From contig JAUCBJ010006807.1 of assembly GCA_032718475.1 (NCBI GenBank), positions 1 through 64,000 on the forward strand: a DNA stretch of 64,000 nucleotides. Direction: 5' to 3'. The translations under genes were made by a program, and so were the position numbers. The notes under the pieces were generated by a model. That model saw only the letters and a list, made by a program, of their open reading frames with translations, did no database searches and had not been told where the DNA came from. The number at the start of each line of letters is the position of its first letter. The stretch's first letter is position 1. Below are positions 1 to 11,624 of this stretch, one piece after another. The stretch is from Nemertoderma westbladi (taxonomy: Eukaryota > Xenacoelomorpha > Nemertodermatida > Nemertodermatidae).

Positions 1-845
1 TAAGGCAGTCCAGAGAGAAGACATTGGAAAACAAGGTAAGTGAGAAACCCGTTTCTAGGAGAAGGGTAACACCAGTATGTTATACCGACGACGGTGAAAG
101 CCAAACTTCTCAAGGAGAGGACAGCGGGAAAGACACTGACAGATCTTATTATGTCAATAAAATGCCTAAAGATCAGGTAAGTAAATCCGAGTCTCGACCC
201 AATGACAGAAGGGAACCGGTACAAAAAACCCTTCCTACGTCTCCTAAAAGAATTCAGGTGAGAAAGCCCGAGGAAAGAACAAGTGTGCACCACATAGCAC
301 AGGTTAAAGTAAGTAACATCAAGCCGAAATGTGTGCTGTGCGACGGGCCCCACCGTTTAAATGCGTGTGATAAATTCCTGAGGAAATCACTAAAGGATAG
401 ACGTGAAGTCATGTGGGATAAGCGGTTGTGTTATAATTGCCTCAGACGAGGACACCAACGGCGAACCTGTAACTCCGACGCAAGGTGTGCAAAGTGCGGC
501 GCAAAACATCATATCTTGTTGCACACGGAATTCGAACGAAACAGCCCGAGTCAGGTAAGTGAGTCCGAACTACATGTCCAATTCAGTGATGTGAACGACA
601 CTGATCAATCTGAGATGGAAGGATTCTATACGGACGAGTTCTCCGACCAAAACGAATCCTGTTACCTAATAAACACCACCGCAGTGTATCGAGCACTCGT
701 ACATGAGAAAGACACAGACAGCGACCTTACCTTAACTACTTCCGATCAACAACCATCTTGGAAAGCGCCAACTTCCAATATAGGAATCCGAGAATTTCCT
801 GTAGTCCAGTTACGGGTCCACGGACCTCAGAACGGAGCTATATAG
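1..845 (+). pseudogene. gag: BEL/Pao element 1: gag/protease N-terminal part (5' partial, frameshifted)
   Basis: The frame is open to the left edge, so its true start lies outside the window; the first usable codon seen is a TTG, not an ATG. It encodes three zinc-knuckle-like motifs between about 330 and 530: CX2CX3HX4C, CX2CX4HX4C and CX2CX3HX4H, the arrangement found at the gag-to-pol junction of BEL/Pao polyproteins, where they bind nucleic acid. Near 780-830 the frame begins to look like the start of the A17/DUF1758 protease, then hits a stop at 843-845, while the protease Asp-Ser-Gly continues in another frame. BEL/Pao elements normally use one gag-pol frame, so I read this as a frameshift mutation. 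The sequence contains repeated CAGGTAAGT-like motifs coding Gln-Val-Ser (see findings). Confidence 0.8.
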
Positions 846-2071
846 TGAACGCCCTCCTGGACTCCGGCAGCACAGGAACATTCATCGATAAAGAGCTAGC
901 CGAAGATATATTTGCTGGACAACCCAAGTTCCAAACTAAGCTCAACATGTCAGGCATTATGCAAGTTTGGAAATCTACAATAACAGCTGATTATTATGTA
1001 GGCGCGTTGTCCACCCCACAAGACGAACTAGGAGAACATAGCATAAGGTCAGTGAAAATGGTGGCTATAAAGAACTTCGCTACTACTCAAGCAGACCTTT
1101 ATAATTGGGACGAGGATGAGAGCATCCAACATCTTAACATACCTCGATTCCAGACTGATTACCCTGGAGTGCAAATACTCATCGGCCAAAACGCGCATGA
1201 GGCGCTGGAGACATTAGAGAAACGGCCTGCTCAACCGCAGCCCCTACAGACCTATGCGGTAAGAACTAGAGTAGGTTGGTACCTTACTGGACCTTCCCGT
1301 AGAACGCTCAGGGAAAGACTGCTTCAAGATCGCGTCTGCCAGGTGAGTGAATGGGAAGACGATACTAGTGAGGGAGACGACCCAACTGAGGGAACACCAC
1401 ACTCCTCAGATAATGACAATCTTAGCTCCAATGTAGATCAATGGAGATATTGCCCCAAGAAGTTTAATCCAACGGACATCGCTTCCAGAGGAGCAACTCC
1501 TCAAGAACTGACAGATACTATAGACCGGTTAGGTGAACCCGACTTCCTGAGTAAGGAGAATGAATGGCCTCCCCATCTTACTCCGACTGAGATTAGACCA
1601 GCCAAGGGAGCGGAGAAAGTTAAACCTAAAACCCGGACGGGTGGAGCGGAGTTATTTGAACCCGGGATAGATCTGTCGGTATTGCATATTGCCAGGGACG
1701 ACGCCGTGGATCTGGACCTCCCCACCGCGAGTGGATCCTTCATGAAGATCAGAGAGAGCGATTGGAGCTCTGGAACATCAGACGTCTCGCAGGGACTCTC
1801 ACCTCTCCTGCAGAGAGCGACGGACCACTATAGCTCCTGGAATCGGCTTTGTGACGCCGTCATATACTTTGAGCGATGTTTCTATCGTCACTATTCCAGG
1901 ACGAAGAGGAAACCTGGAATTGTATTCAGGATGCAGCGACTCAATCACCCAGTCGGTCGTTTGTGTTTACCGGAAGGGAATGGAGGACTCTCCGGAAACT
2001 GTGGAAGGCAAGATTCTCTTCCCACGACCACCTCCCTAATCCTTCAAACATCTAGGGACTCCATAACGTAA
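758..2071 (+). pseudogene. pol: BEL/Pao element 1: protease with RT deleted, RNase H end, integrase start
   Basis: The frame begins with the aspartic protease of BEL/Pao (active-site Asp-Ser-Gly-Ser near 865-880) and its downstream linker (QTDYPGVQILIGQ region, about 1150-1190). After about 1340 it jumps to the C-terminal end of the RNase H domain (WRYCPKKFNPTDIASRG at 1442-1492). The reverse transcriptase, including YVDD, and most of RNase H are therefore missing: an internal deletion, not a new fold. A short integrase N-terminal remnant (HYSSWNRLCDAV, about 1827-1863) follows, then the frame decays and ends at 2071. The element cannot be active. The annotation as BEL/Pao is firm; the exact deletion borders need an intact relative. 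Confidence 0.8.
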
Positions 2072-3695
2072 CAACATATGGAGTGGGTGTGTGACTCTAT
2101 TATTTTATATTATTTTATTATTTTTATATTTATGTATGTATTACTATGTAATTTTATTATAATCGTTTTATTTAATTTAGTAGAATATTATTTAGCGATT
2201 ATTTTGTAGAATAGTGCAATATATTCGTGTTTATTACGTACGTAATTACTTATATTATATTTAGTGCGACGGCAAGAAATAATTATTTTCCTTCTTCCTT
2301 ACTGTCCGTATTACATTACAAATACGTAACTACAGTAAGATGAAATGTCTGTACTTATTAAAGTACAATAAAGCCACTACTATATTTAAGTATTATTGGT
2401 AGGCAGAGTATTAGGAATGCAAAGTTCAGATCCTCGTGTCTCGGCTAAACCAAGCTCTGGGTAGACCTTGGAAACGACTTGCCTCTTCACACTGACATTG
2501 CTTCGTGCGATATTGCTCTCATACCGTATATTAAATAATACATATAGTAGCGTGATGTCCCTTTAACAGTAGCGTATAACGCAAAATAAATCTGTTAAAC
2601 CCTTTGACCATCTGTAATTCTAGTCGATTAAGATATCGCGGCACCCACCGATATACTTGAAAGACAAATTCTAGAATCAGTGGTTAACGTCCCCAGACAA
2701 GTTCTGGAATAAATCGGTGCCCATCTCAAATATTAATTAGTTAATATTTACAAATCAAATAAGTCAAAATCTGTAAAATTCAGATCCTTCAATAATTCTA
2801 GTCAATTAAGATATCGTAGCATTTACCGATATTCTTAAAGAGACAATTTTCTTAGAATTAAGGATCTTGTGTCCCTAGACATGTTCTAGAATCAAAATAT
2901 GTCAATTTAATTATCAAATAATAAAATTTCAGGGAATAAATTTAAATTCATGCCTTTTAATGAATTTAATAAATTGCCATTTTTACGCGATTTATAACAT
3001 TCCCAAAATTCCATTAATTAATAGATCAAGGGAGTGGAGATTTATATTATTATGCGTATGCGTGTAAGAAAGTCTCCCAAACATAGTTAATAGCCGATAA
3101 AATTCATAAAGTCATGTATAAAACAGAACATTGACTATTAAAGAATACTATTAAATAACATCCCAGATCTGTATGCATTGGAAATACTCTAATTCTACCG
3201 CTAGCTTTGCATAATGTCACCATAGCAACAACCACGCTAGAATTAGAATTGAGTTAAAAGAACAATAGAAAGCCTGTCCCATTGAATAGCATAGAGAATA
3301 AATAGCGCACTGCTAGTATCCAAGGATACATAATAATACAGTGACATTCTGGAAGGCATTGACTAACGGACAAATGGCCCGAATGTGTGTAATTTGTGAC
3401 AAGTTGTGTGTGTGGTATTTGTGAGTTTATAGGTGAATGTTACTGCTAAGGTGTGTTTACAGTAGCTAGTCGCAATCGTAAAAGTAACCTAACTCTCCAA
3501 GGAAAACCTGAAGTACATCTAAGTCTTTGGGACGGACAGTCGAGTGACTTGTGTCGGTTGTCGTTGTCGTTGTGCGGCTACGTCGTTGGCGAAAGTACAG
3601 CGGCGACGACACATCGGCGCTGAGGATCTCGTACTGTCCGGGGGTTAATTGGAGTAGGCAGCGACACTCGCTAGCCTGAATATAAACTCCTTATA
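2072..3695 (+). other. AT-rich non-coding stretch between element 1 pol remnant and ORF3 remnant
   Basis: I see no coding frame. It contains a degenerate direct repeat (2596-2915) and, from about 3360, a GC-richer leader with GT-rich runs just before the ORF3 remnant. In the other BEL elements of this window the pol-ORF3 interval is also non-coding, so this could be the corresponding interval plus later insertions. Confidence 0.5.
2596..2915 (+). repeat. Degenerate direct repeat, about 175-bp spacing, two copies
   Basis: The segment from about 2596 (CATCTGTAATTCTAGTCGAT region) recurs at about 2770 (TTCAATAATTCTAGTCAATT region). Both copies share TTCTAGTC.ATTAAGATATCG, then CACCGATAT or TACCGATAT..TT.AA, and later GTCCC(C)AGACA.GTTCT.GAAT. 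They are clearly diverged. Function unknown; it could be a fragment of an old tandem repeat in a leader or LTR. Confidence 0.55.
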
Positions 3696-5239
3696 ATGTG
3701 GATAAACTCATATATAGCAGACATGACGGAGTTGATAGAAGATGTTCTTGGTATCGGGGAGCGATATACTCTACTTTTACAAGCGTTTGTTGATAGCTTA
3801 ATACGCGGCGACGTTAGTCCAACTGCTGCGGAGGACGATGGTCGTTATATCGAACCGCCAATGTCCCAAGAGCAGCTCGCGCGCAAGTTGGACTATAGAA
3901 AATTCGCTGCTCGATATACGCAGCGTAATGGTACGTATATGGCCTTCTTAACTACTGGTCATCCTATCGATTTACACGATATAGACAATATAGACACCAA
4001 AAGGGAAATGGTTCTATTTAAACATCATACCCAGCGGAGGCGGAACAATAAACCGAGAATCGAACATGAGAATTCTATGCGAAACCGAATCGAAAGAGAA
4101 GACGTGAGGAGCCGGATAAACGCAGCGACTTCAACGATTATCTGGAATTCCTGATAGAAACATATCTCAATATTGCCAGTCAACAAAATCTAGAAACTCG
4201 ATATCCTCAAGGTATACATCATGACTGCATGGTAGAACTCAAACGGCTCGATTCCCCTATGATGTATCTTACCGCCGATCGACCGCTACCTGTTGTACCG
4301 AATAGCTTCGAACGGATGGAGGAATATTGTAAGCTGGAGAAAGATCACTCGCGTTTCCCCTACAAGACGTACGTTTTTGGGTATTATTGCGATGAATGCC
4401 CAAGACCCAACCAACAAACGGAAAGACATAAACATCCGCGGAGACGTTGCTTTAAACACGGTTTTATTCGCTATACTTACAGGAGTTTCGAGCGAAACTT
4501 GTTCAATGTATCACCTACGCTCGTTCGATTCAGACGATCCTTAAATAAACCAATGATCAGAGTTTCGGAATACTCGGTCAAACCTCCTCATTCCTTAGTT
4601 GGACCTCAGACCTGCGATCCTGGTGGTGTCGCGGATCCTCGCGGACGGTATTCACTGTTCAAGATCTAGTGCTACCCTAACAATTAATCGGTAACACTCC
4701 GACAGTGATTTCTAGCTAGCCGCCCATCTTACCTAGCTGGATTATGACGCAGACACCTAATATCACTATCCAACCGTATGGTCGTCCCGTTTAACGCGAT
4801 ATAACCCTTCATCAAGGTGAAGGAGAGCGTTGTACGAAACGAGTTAAACGCTATTCTATAAAGATCAAAAAAGAAACCTGCGTTTGTTCAGATAAACGTA
4901 AGTTATAACAGTAAGTCCAATCGATAAACGAATTGGCCTTATCTCAGTTCGATTGGGAAACCTCGAATCTCAAAGAAGATATCAAGCTTAGAAAACCCTA
5001 TTCTCTGCGAGAGTTTTGGACGAACGTATCCCATGACAAGCGGAGGAAAATCAGCTCGAGGAGAAGCATATCGAAATGGACGAGACACCGACCGTAAACC
5101 CAAACCTTTTAATGCAATCATATTGCACCCTTCCCCCAGGAGTTATGGCCCTCCTAGTAAAGTGGCTCCCCCCAAAGAAAAAAGGACTCTTGCTAGCCTC
5201 AAAAAACTGCGTAAACGCCGTCCGCGCAAGAAAGACTAA
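3696..5239 (+). pseudogene. ORF3-like remnant of BEL/Pao element 1 (related to the exonuclease/zinc-knuckle ORF3)
   Basis: Three broken frames (3696-4154, 4229-4669, 5033-5239) on the strand of element 1, downstream of its pol. The middle one matches the N-terminal part of the 25655-29287 protein: a Pro-Leu/Met-Pro-x-Val start, a Tyr-x-Cys-x2-Cys pair, then Cys-x2-His, in the same order and spacing class. The last piece is a very basic tail ending in Lys/Arg-rich residues, comparable to the basic C-terminal tail of the A and C ORF3 proteins. A frameshift lies between about 4090 and 4130, because the frame used at 4229 is already open upstream there. The exonuclease and knuckle parts are not recognisable, so this is an internally deleted, decayed copy. 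Homology of the middle part is moderately supported, of the tail weakly. Confidence 0.5.
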
Positions 5240-7623
5240 CTGTTTAGAGTATTTTTATATTTTAGAAACTGTGATTTTGTATATTTTATAGACTTAAATC
5301 CCATTTTCTGGGAGCGGTGTAAAAGCTTTTGTGGGATAACTGATTCGTTTGCCTTGTTGGCCAGTTCCCCCCCAGTCGCTAAGAATACTCTCAAAGTGAT
5401 CTACAGTTAAAAATAGTGCAAGTTACCAGCTTATTGGCTGATTTGCTATACGCAGGCATCTGGGCTCTGTTTAATCGGCCAACAAGCCTAGGGAGGTTGC
5501 GTCATAGCCTTGTGTTGTATCTCCCAATAGAATTTGAGTTAGCCTTGATTTCGACCTATCACAGAGCACTGAACTGAAAATTTCCTATCTCACTGCTCTT
5601 TCTCTGTGTTGAACGGGAGCTTCGTGGAATAAGGGAGTTGGTATCCTCGTATAGAGCAGTAGTCACGAGTTTTTCAAAGCCACGAAAGAACGGCTTTGTA
5701 GTGTTTTATGTTTTATGCTTTTTAGCTCAACACTAGTAGGTTTAATTACAAGGACATATATCCTTTAACGGACTGCCTGGCGACAGCAACTGCTGCCACA
5801 CGGCTTTTAATAACTGCTGAAACTGCTAAAATTACCTGCTCAATCAATACCGTATACTGCTATTTGTTGTCGGTTATTCATTATATTTGTTGATGAATTA
5901 TTATATTGGAATAACGAGAAATAACCCCGACACCCAATATTCTTGATATACCGAAGGTAAGAGAGAAAGGTTACCAATAACGATTGTTACTTATGTTAAA
6001 GTGGTTTGAAGTGAATCTAATGTTATTTGATAGACCCTACATGAGTCAGTCTGTGTTCCTTTTATATGTGACTAAAATCAGTGAAGATTGGCAGATTAGT
6101 GTGCAGTATTGTGCAGCATTGCGTATGAGCGAGCCTGTTAAAGAAGCAATTCCTAAAGAATGCGCCATATATGTGAATTATAATTAAGCCATATCGTTGT
6201 GAGTAGTTTAAGTCATAACTCTGTTTATATAGATAAAGCGCCACGTCCTAAAGGAACTGTTAATATTCCCGAAGGTAAATAATATTGTCAGAGATTATAT
6301 AATACTGTCAGTCGAATAATACATTAGGCTTACATAGCAATACAATTAAACCGTCGAACCCAATCTCCCGGGAATATCCAGCGGGTGAATGGTCGCGCAC
6401 GGATTGGTTTCGACTAGTGTAGTGAATCAAATACTTGTCATAGGCTAAAAAGCGATTTAATATCTAGAAGACATCTTAATTTGGCGGGTTAAACTGCCAA
6501 AGGTCTGAAAGCGCGAACAGCTGGGAAATCCTATTTGGTTGGTTCCAAATAATATAAACAACCCCAGCCAAGGTAATGCAAGCCATATTAGAGTATTTGT
6601 AAACGTTGGGGAAATAAATTGGATAGCTTGAAGGACAACAATTTAATTTAGAACGATCAAAAAATGAGGATCTTATTAAAATTAAATATTAATTATTTAG
6701 TTGAGTCTTTAAAACTCTCCATTGTGTTTCTACATTACGCATTGTTAATATTCTAGAATAGAGTAAAAAAAAAACATTTGAATTATGCGATAATTCCAAT
6801 GTAATTTTCGATGAAATTTAAAACGGCTTTCAGCCACGGAATCTACAGATGAAGGCGGTTCTCAAAATATCTAGATTACATTCAAAAGACGAAAAATAAA
6901 GCCGACTGAGATGGTTAAATATTGTTAAAAAGGCGTTTTTAACGGCTTGTTGTATCGAAATTGCTTATAAATTTAAAAATCCGGCTCTGCCAGCAGTAAG
7001 AAAATTGTCGAACTATCATCGTACCAAATTTCATTACATTTGATTGAAATTGGGAAAAAATAGACCCCCTAAAAAATGGTTGTTGTATTAAGGAAGATGG
7101 TGTTTTCTATTAAACTATATTATCTACATGTAATTTAACTAGCAATTTTACTATCTGGTTGAAATACACTATTTATTCTAGAACATTTTTTTTTCCATGA
7201 GTTAACCCTATAACACTTATTTGCAGATGAAAGTCCAGTGGTTATACAAGATTCCTAGTTTAGTCACATCATCATAGAATGTATTCACGCCGATGGATTT
7301 CCGCACCGGAAGGGTCCTAAACGCACATTCGTGACAGACGCTCCACTTATGCAGCTATATCACACTGGCTGCGTTGCAGGATTTCATTAAGTCTTGTGAG
7401 ATCAGCCGGCCGATATCTCTGAGAGCACATAGATCTCTTCAAGTTATACCACCATCTTCATTAATCTTCTTCACCATTAATGCCCCCCTTCTTTATGTAA
7501 CTTATTTTTTGTTCTTTCTCTTAAAAAAAATATGTTATTGCACATTCCAACATTCTACCTGTTTACTTTAAACTCAATTTTGGATCCATCATTGTTGCCT
7601 TATTTCCTCGTAATAGTTCCTCC
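5240..7623. other. Non-coding region, no recognisable gene
   Basis: Only short frames occur and none resembles a known family. The sequence is AT-rich with scattered GC-richer patches, and probably contains the 3' end of element 1, but I found no second copy that would define an LTR. Confidence 0.4.
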
Positions 7624-7753
7624 AGTAATAGTTTAATAGTAGTTTTAGGTATACCTACCGGTACCACGCCAGCTGTCCTGGTGTCAACATTTATCTTACT
7701 AATTACATTGAAATGATGTGAGTCGCGCTAATGCGAGAATCGCGCACTCCACA
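7624..7753 (-). repeat. Inverted 130-bp fragment of the Gypsy-1 LTR
   Basis: This is the reverse complement of 11625-11754 with few differences and ends exactly at the LTR terminus (CTCCACA at 7747-7753). It lies 88 bp before the partial LTR at 7842, so 7624-7712 and 7842-7930 form a long inverted repeat that could fold into a cruciform. It contains the 43 LTR-terminal bases that the partial LTR lacks. Confidence 0.85.
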
Positions 7754-7841
7754 GTAAGATTAATTAATTTAAAGTAAATTAACAGACAAATATTTATTAC
7801 GATCGTATAAAATAATGTAAATTAATTCAACTACTGTAATA

Positions 7842-8042
7842 CAATGTAATTAGTAAGATAAATGTTGACACCAGGACAGCTGGCGTGGTACCGGTAGGTA
7901 TACCTAAAACTACTATTAAACTATTACTGTAATGTACATAGTACGTACAGTCGAATCCCCCTGTCACTAGCAGACACGGACAGCAGTATGTTGTCCGTCG
8001 AAAATGAAAGTATCTGACGGTTCGATATCTGATACCGCTACA
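7842..8042 (-). repeat. 3' LTR of Gypsy-1, partial
   Basis: It matches 11668-11868 over 201 bases. The outer 43 bases of the LTR (equivalent of 11625-11667) are missing here but present in inverted orientation at 7711-7753. Confidence 0.85.
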
Positions 8043-8063
8043 CTACTCCCCCCAGAACCGTGA

Positions 8064-9122
8064 TTAAAAAAAATACTTCGGCTGTCGGATTTCCCGCCCA
8101 CTTCGAGTAGTTACGGGAAGTTCGGACGGAGTTTCCGCTAGGTGGGGTGAGGGAGTAGGAGGTTCAGCCGGGGTGGTACTGGCAGTGGGTGGTCGACCAC
8201 GGCGTGGCGGGACGGCCACTGCAACGGGCTGCTCGATCGCGAGGTGGGCCGGTTTTAGTCTGTCGACGGATATAGTTTCGCGCCGACCACCCACCTCGAC
8301 GATGAATGTTTTGGGCCCCCGTTCCGCTACTTTATACGGCCCAGTGTAGGGCCGCTGTAAGGGGCCGCGGTGTGCGTCAGTACGCACAAAGACGTACTCG
8401 CTTGTACTGAGCTGAGGAGGCACAGATGAGCCAGGTTTCCCGTGTCGCGAAGTTGGTGTCGGCACGAACTGCCTCGCGTGTTTGTGGAGGTCCTGAAGGA
8501 AGGCTGTGGATTCCGGTGGATTGGTTGGCGAGGCGACGAAGTCACTGGGCACCGTTAGTGGTGAGCCGTACACCAACTCAGCCGAGGAGCAGTTCAGGTC
8601 TTCCTTTGGGGCGGTACGGTTGCCGAGAAGGGCTCAGGGCAGTTCATCCACCCAGTTGGGGCCGGTTAGTCGGGCCCTCAGGGACGCCTTGAGGGAGCGG
8701 TGGAACCGTTCCACCAGACCATTTGCCTGTGGGTGGTACGACGTGGTCCGGTGGAGTTTCGTCCCGAGGAGGCGGTTGACTTCGGACCACAACTCCGAGG
8801 TGAACTGGGTGCCACGGTTGGAGGAGAGTTCGGCCGGGACGCCGAACCGGGCGATCCAGTGGGCGACGAGAGCGCGGGCGCAGGTCTCGGTTGTTGAGTC
8901 GGCGAGCGGAATGGCCTCGGGCCAATGCGTCGCCCGGTCGACGATGGTGAAGAGGTAGGTAAACCCTTGGGATGGAGGGAGGGGACCTACCAGGTCGACT
9001 GGGTTCCTCCGGAGGGTCTGGAGTTTGTTGTCCTCCCGCTGGGCGGCCGCCATGGTGGTGTAGTCGACCCCGAGTTGGGTCGACAGGTGGCCCACGAAGC
9101 TGCGGGAGAGGGCGTCCGCCAC
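8064..9122 (-). pseudogene. pol: Gypsy-1 integrase and C-terminal region, broken
   Basis: The frame 9122-8634 starts at the end of RNase H and goes directly to the start of the integrase core (Asp-Leu-Val-Gly-Pro-Leu), so the H2C2 zinc domain and linker are deleted. The core has the first Asp, but at the second catalytic site the family motif S/T-D-R-G-x-Q-F reads SSNRGTQF: Asp is replaced by Asn. The Glu (NGLVERFHRSLK) is present. The rest continues in another frame at 8576-8064, with the Gypsy C-terminal domain (Asp-Arg-Leu-Lys-Pro-Ala) and a Pro/Thr-rich tail ending close to the polypurine tract. Confidence 0.8.
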
Positions 9123-9173
9123 CTGGTTGTCCTTCCCATCAACATGACGTACATTGGTGGTGAACTCAGATAT

Positions 9174-10933
9174 TTACGCCAGGTGGCGCTGTTGACGGGG
9201 AGACCAGGGGTCAGTGACCTTGGCGAACGTGTGGGTCAGCGGTTTGTGGTCCGTATAGGCCACAAACGGACGGCCCTCTAGGAAATACCGGAAGTGGCGG
9301 ACCGCGAGGTACAGGCCGAAGAGTTCGCGGTCGTAGGCGCTGTACTTCCGTTCCGGAGGGCGGAGTTGGCGGCTGAAGAAGGCGAGCGGCCACCACTTCC
9401 CATCGGACCACTGCTCGAGGGCCGCGCCGACTGCGGAGTCGGAGGCATCGGTGGTGACGGAGGTTGGGGCGTCGTGGCGGGGGTGGACGAGCATGGTGGC
9501 GTCCGCGAGGGCCCGCTTGGAGGACTCGAACGCGGCGGTGAGTTCGGGAGTCCAGTCGACGTCCTTAACCTTGGTGGCGACGGCGGTATAAAGGGGCTGC
9601 ATGGTGGCAGCAGCTGCGGGGATAAATCGGTGGTAAAACGTTACCATACCGATAAATTCCCGCAACCCTTTAGTGGTGGTTGGACGAGGGAAGGAGCGGA
9701 CGGCTTCCACCTTGTCCGGGGGCGGATGGACTCCGGACTCGTTGACGATGTGTCCGAGGAACTGGATCTCCGCCACCCCGAACTCGCACTTCGCCAGGTT
9801 GATGACGAGGCCGTTGTCCTGGAGTCGTTGGAAGAGTTGGCGGAGGTGGACGAGGTGTTCCTCGGGGGTCGCGCTGGCGATGAGAATGTTGTCCAGGTAC
9901 GCGAAGAGGAAGTCCAACCCAGCGCAGACGGAGTCCATCAGGCGTTGGAAGGCCAGGGTGGCGTTCTTGAGGCCGAACGGCGTCCGGACAAACTCAAAGA
10001 GTCCGAACGGAGTGATAACAGCGGTCTTGGGAACGTCGCCGGGGGCCACGGGGATCTGGTGGTAGCCCCGCACCAGGTCGACCTTAGAGAAGATCGTGGC
10101 CCCGGCGAGACGCGCCGAGAAGTCCAGGATGTGTGGGACTGGGTAGCGATTGGGGGTCGTGGCGTCATTGAGGAGACGGTAGTCCCCGCAGGGGCGCCAA
10201 GCCCCGGCCGGCTTGGGCGCCATATGGAAGGGAGATGACCAGGGACTATTCAAACGGCGAATAATCCCCATCTCCTCCATCTTGCTGAACTCCGCCTGCG
10301 CGATCTCGAGTTTATCCGGTGGGAGTCACCGAGCGCGAGTGTGGATGGGGCGACCGGCGGTCGGGATGTAATGCTCCACGCCGTGGCGAGCAGACAAGTC
10401 CGAGAAGGTCGGCGTTGTGATGGAGGAGAACTCCGCCAGGAGGTCGGCGTAGACTCGATCTACGGCTGTCGACGCGAGTTGAGGGTGGGTTCTGGGATGG
10501 TGGAGGAGGAGCAATGGAGGGGGATCGGCTGGAAGGTTTCCATGTCGATGAGTTGCTGCCCCTTGACGTCCACCATCAGGGCGTGGTCGCAGAGGAAGTC
10601 CGCCCCTAGCAACGGCTGGGGGACGTCCGCAATCACGAAGTCCCAGTTGAACTGGCGGCTGTTGAACCGCAGAGGAACTCCGCGGGTTCCGTAGGAACGG
10701 ATCGGTGATCCGTTGACGGCGCGGAGCGGCGGTCCGGTACGACCGGAACGGGTGTCGAATCCGCTGGCGGGAAACGCGCTCACCTGGGCGCCGGTGTCCA
10801 CGAGGAAGTGGCGGCCGGAGTTTCGGTCCCAGAGGTAGAGGAGGTTGTCCCGCTGGTGGTAGCGACCAGTCGACGTAGCGGCTAACGTCGGCTGGTCGGA
10901 GCGTTTCCCAGGAAGCTGCACGGCGACCGGCAT
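9174..10933 (-). pseudogene. pol: Gypsy-1 protease, reverse transcriptase and RNase H, frameshifted
   Basis: The protease (LVDTGAQVSAFP, about 10770-10805) is read in the -1 frame relative to gag. Its frame ends at 10460 and the linker continues in another frame to 10326. RT and RNase H occupy 10280-9174. The RT active site reads YLDN ([11 protein letters not shown]) instead of YxDD, so the second catalytic Asp is lost. RNase H has the expected TDASDSAVG and YTDHKPL motifs. It would convert element RNA to DNA in an intact copy; here it is dead. Confidence 0.85.
10863..10909 (-). promoter_or_regulatory. Programmed -1 frameshift signal at Gypsy-1 gag/pol junction
   Basis: On the minus strand GGGAAAC (10909-10903) lies in the gag frame as G GGA AAC, followed by a 4-nt spacer and a 13-bp stem with one mismatch (10898-10886 with 10875-10863) around a 10-nt loop. 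Pol starts in the -1 frame exactly there. The match to the Gypsy-2 signal supports function in the active ancestor. Confidence 0.75.
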
Positions 10934-10935
10934 TG

Positions 10936-11535
10936 CTAGGCGGCACTACCAAACTGGGCGTGGTAGTAGCACAACCCGTCGGTGTCGGGTCGAGCAGTAC
11001 CGGATGAGTTCGTGGTCACCTTCGTGGGCTGCGGCGCGGAGGAGTTCTTCGTCGGCAGTGAGTTCGTCACACGGTTAAATCCGGCTGGTTGGGAGACTCC
11101 CTGCTGTTTGGCCAGCCACAGAACGTCGGCGGTGGCAGCCAGGGCCCGGGGATCCGCGTAAGAGTTGTTGGAAACCTGGAGCCGGATGTCCTCGGGGAGC
11201 TGCTCCAGAAAGAGCTGCTCGAATAGCAGACACGGAGTATGGCCGGCGAGGAGCCCCAACATCTCTTCCATCAACTGGGACGGCTTGCGGTCACCCAGCC
11301 CGCGCATCCGCAGCAGCTTCGCGGCGCGCTCGCGTCGACTCAAGGTGAGGATGTCCAGTAGACGGGCGGCGGTGGGTTGATCCAGAGCGGCGACTACGTA
11401 GAAGTACTTAGTCGTGTCGTCGACGATCCTCCGGATGCTAAACTGGGCCTCCACCTGGGCAAACCATACCGACGGGTTTTCGGCCCAGAAATGTGGCAGT
11501 TTAACTCCAACCGCGTTGACGGGTTGACATATGCC
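10936..11535 (-). pseudogene. gag: Gypsy-1 gag, broken
   Basis: The capsid-like start (FWAENPSVWFAQVEAQF, about 11495-11445) is typical of CsRn1/Kabuki gag and corresponds to the Asn-Pro-Glu-Val-Trp-Phe stretch of Gypsy-2 gag. The likely initiator ATG lies at about 11545, but one or two bases are out of register between it and the conserved start. The C-terminal Cys-His-Cys-Cys finger is interrupted by a TAG at 10936-10938, after which Gln-Cys-Arg-Ser-Pro-Cys continues in the same frame. Gag packages element RNA. Confidence 0.75.
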
Positions 11536-11624
11536 TCGTTAGCCATTATGTAAGAGTATTACTGTATTATAATATAAGCAGATGTTATTGACGCAAACCC
11601 GTTTGCGTCAGTCTGGGTCACCAA

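Noticed and set aside
758-845. Programmed frameshift in element 1 where two frames overlap
   Set aside because: No slippery heptamer is seen, and the first frame already runs into the protease start; a simple frameshift mutation explains it.
5330-5932. Possible LTR (TGTGGG..CCGACA) after the element 1 ORF3 remnant
   Set aside because: Only TG..CA ends support it; no second copy or target duplication is present in the window.
5984-6187. Small + strand frame
   Set aside because: No motif, and the composition matches the surrounding non-coding DNA.
9294-10238. Long + strand open frame opposite Gypsy-1 RT
   Set aside because: It is the shadow of a GC-rich coding strand and has no recognisable motif.
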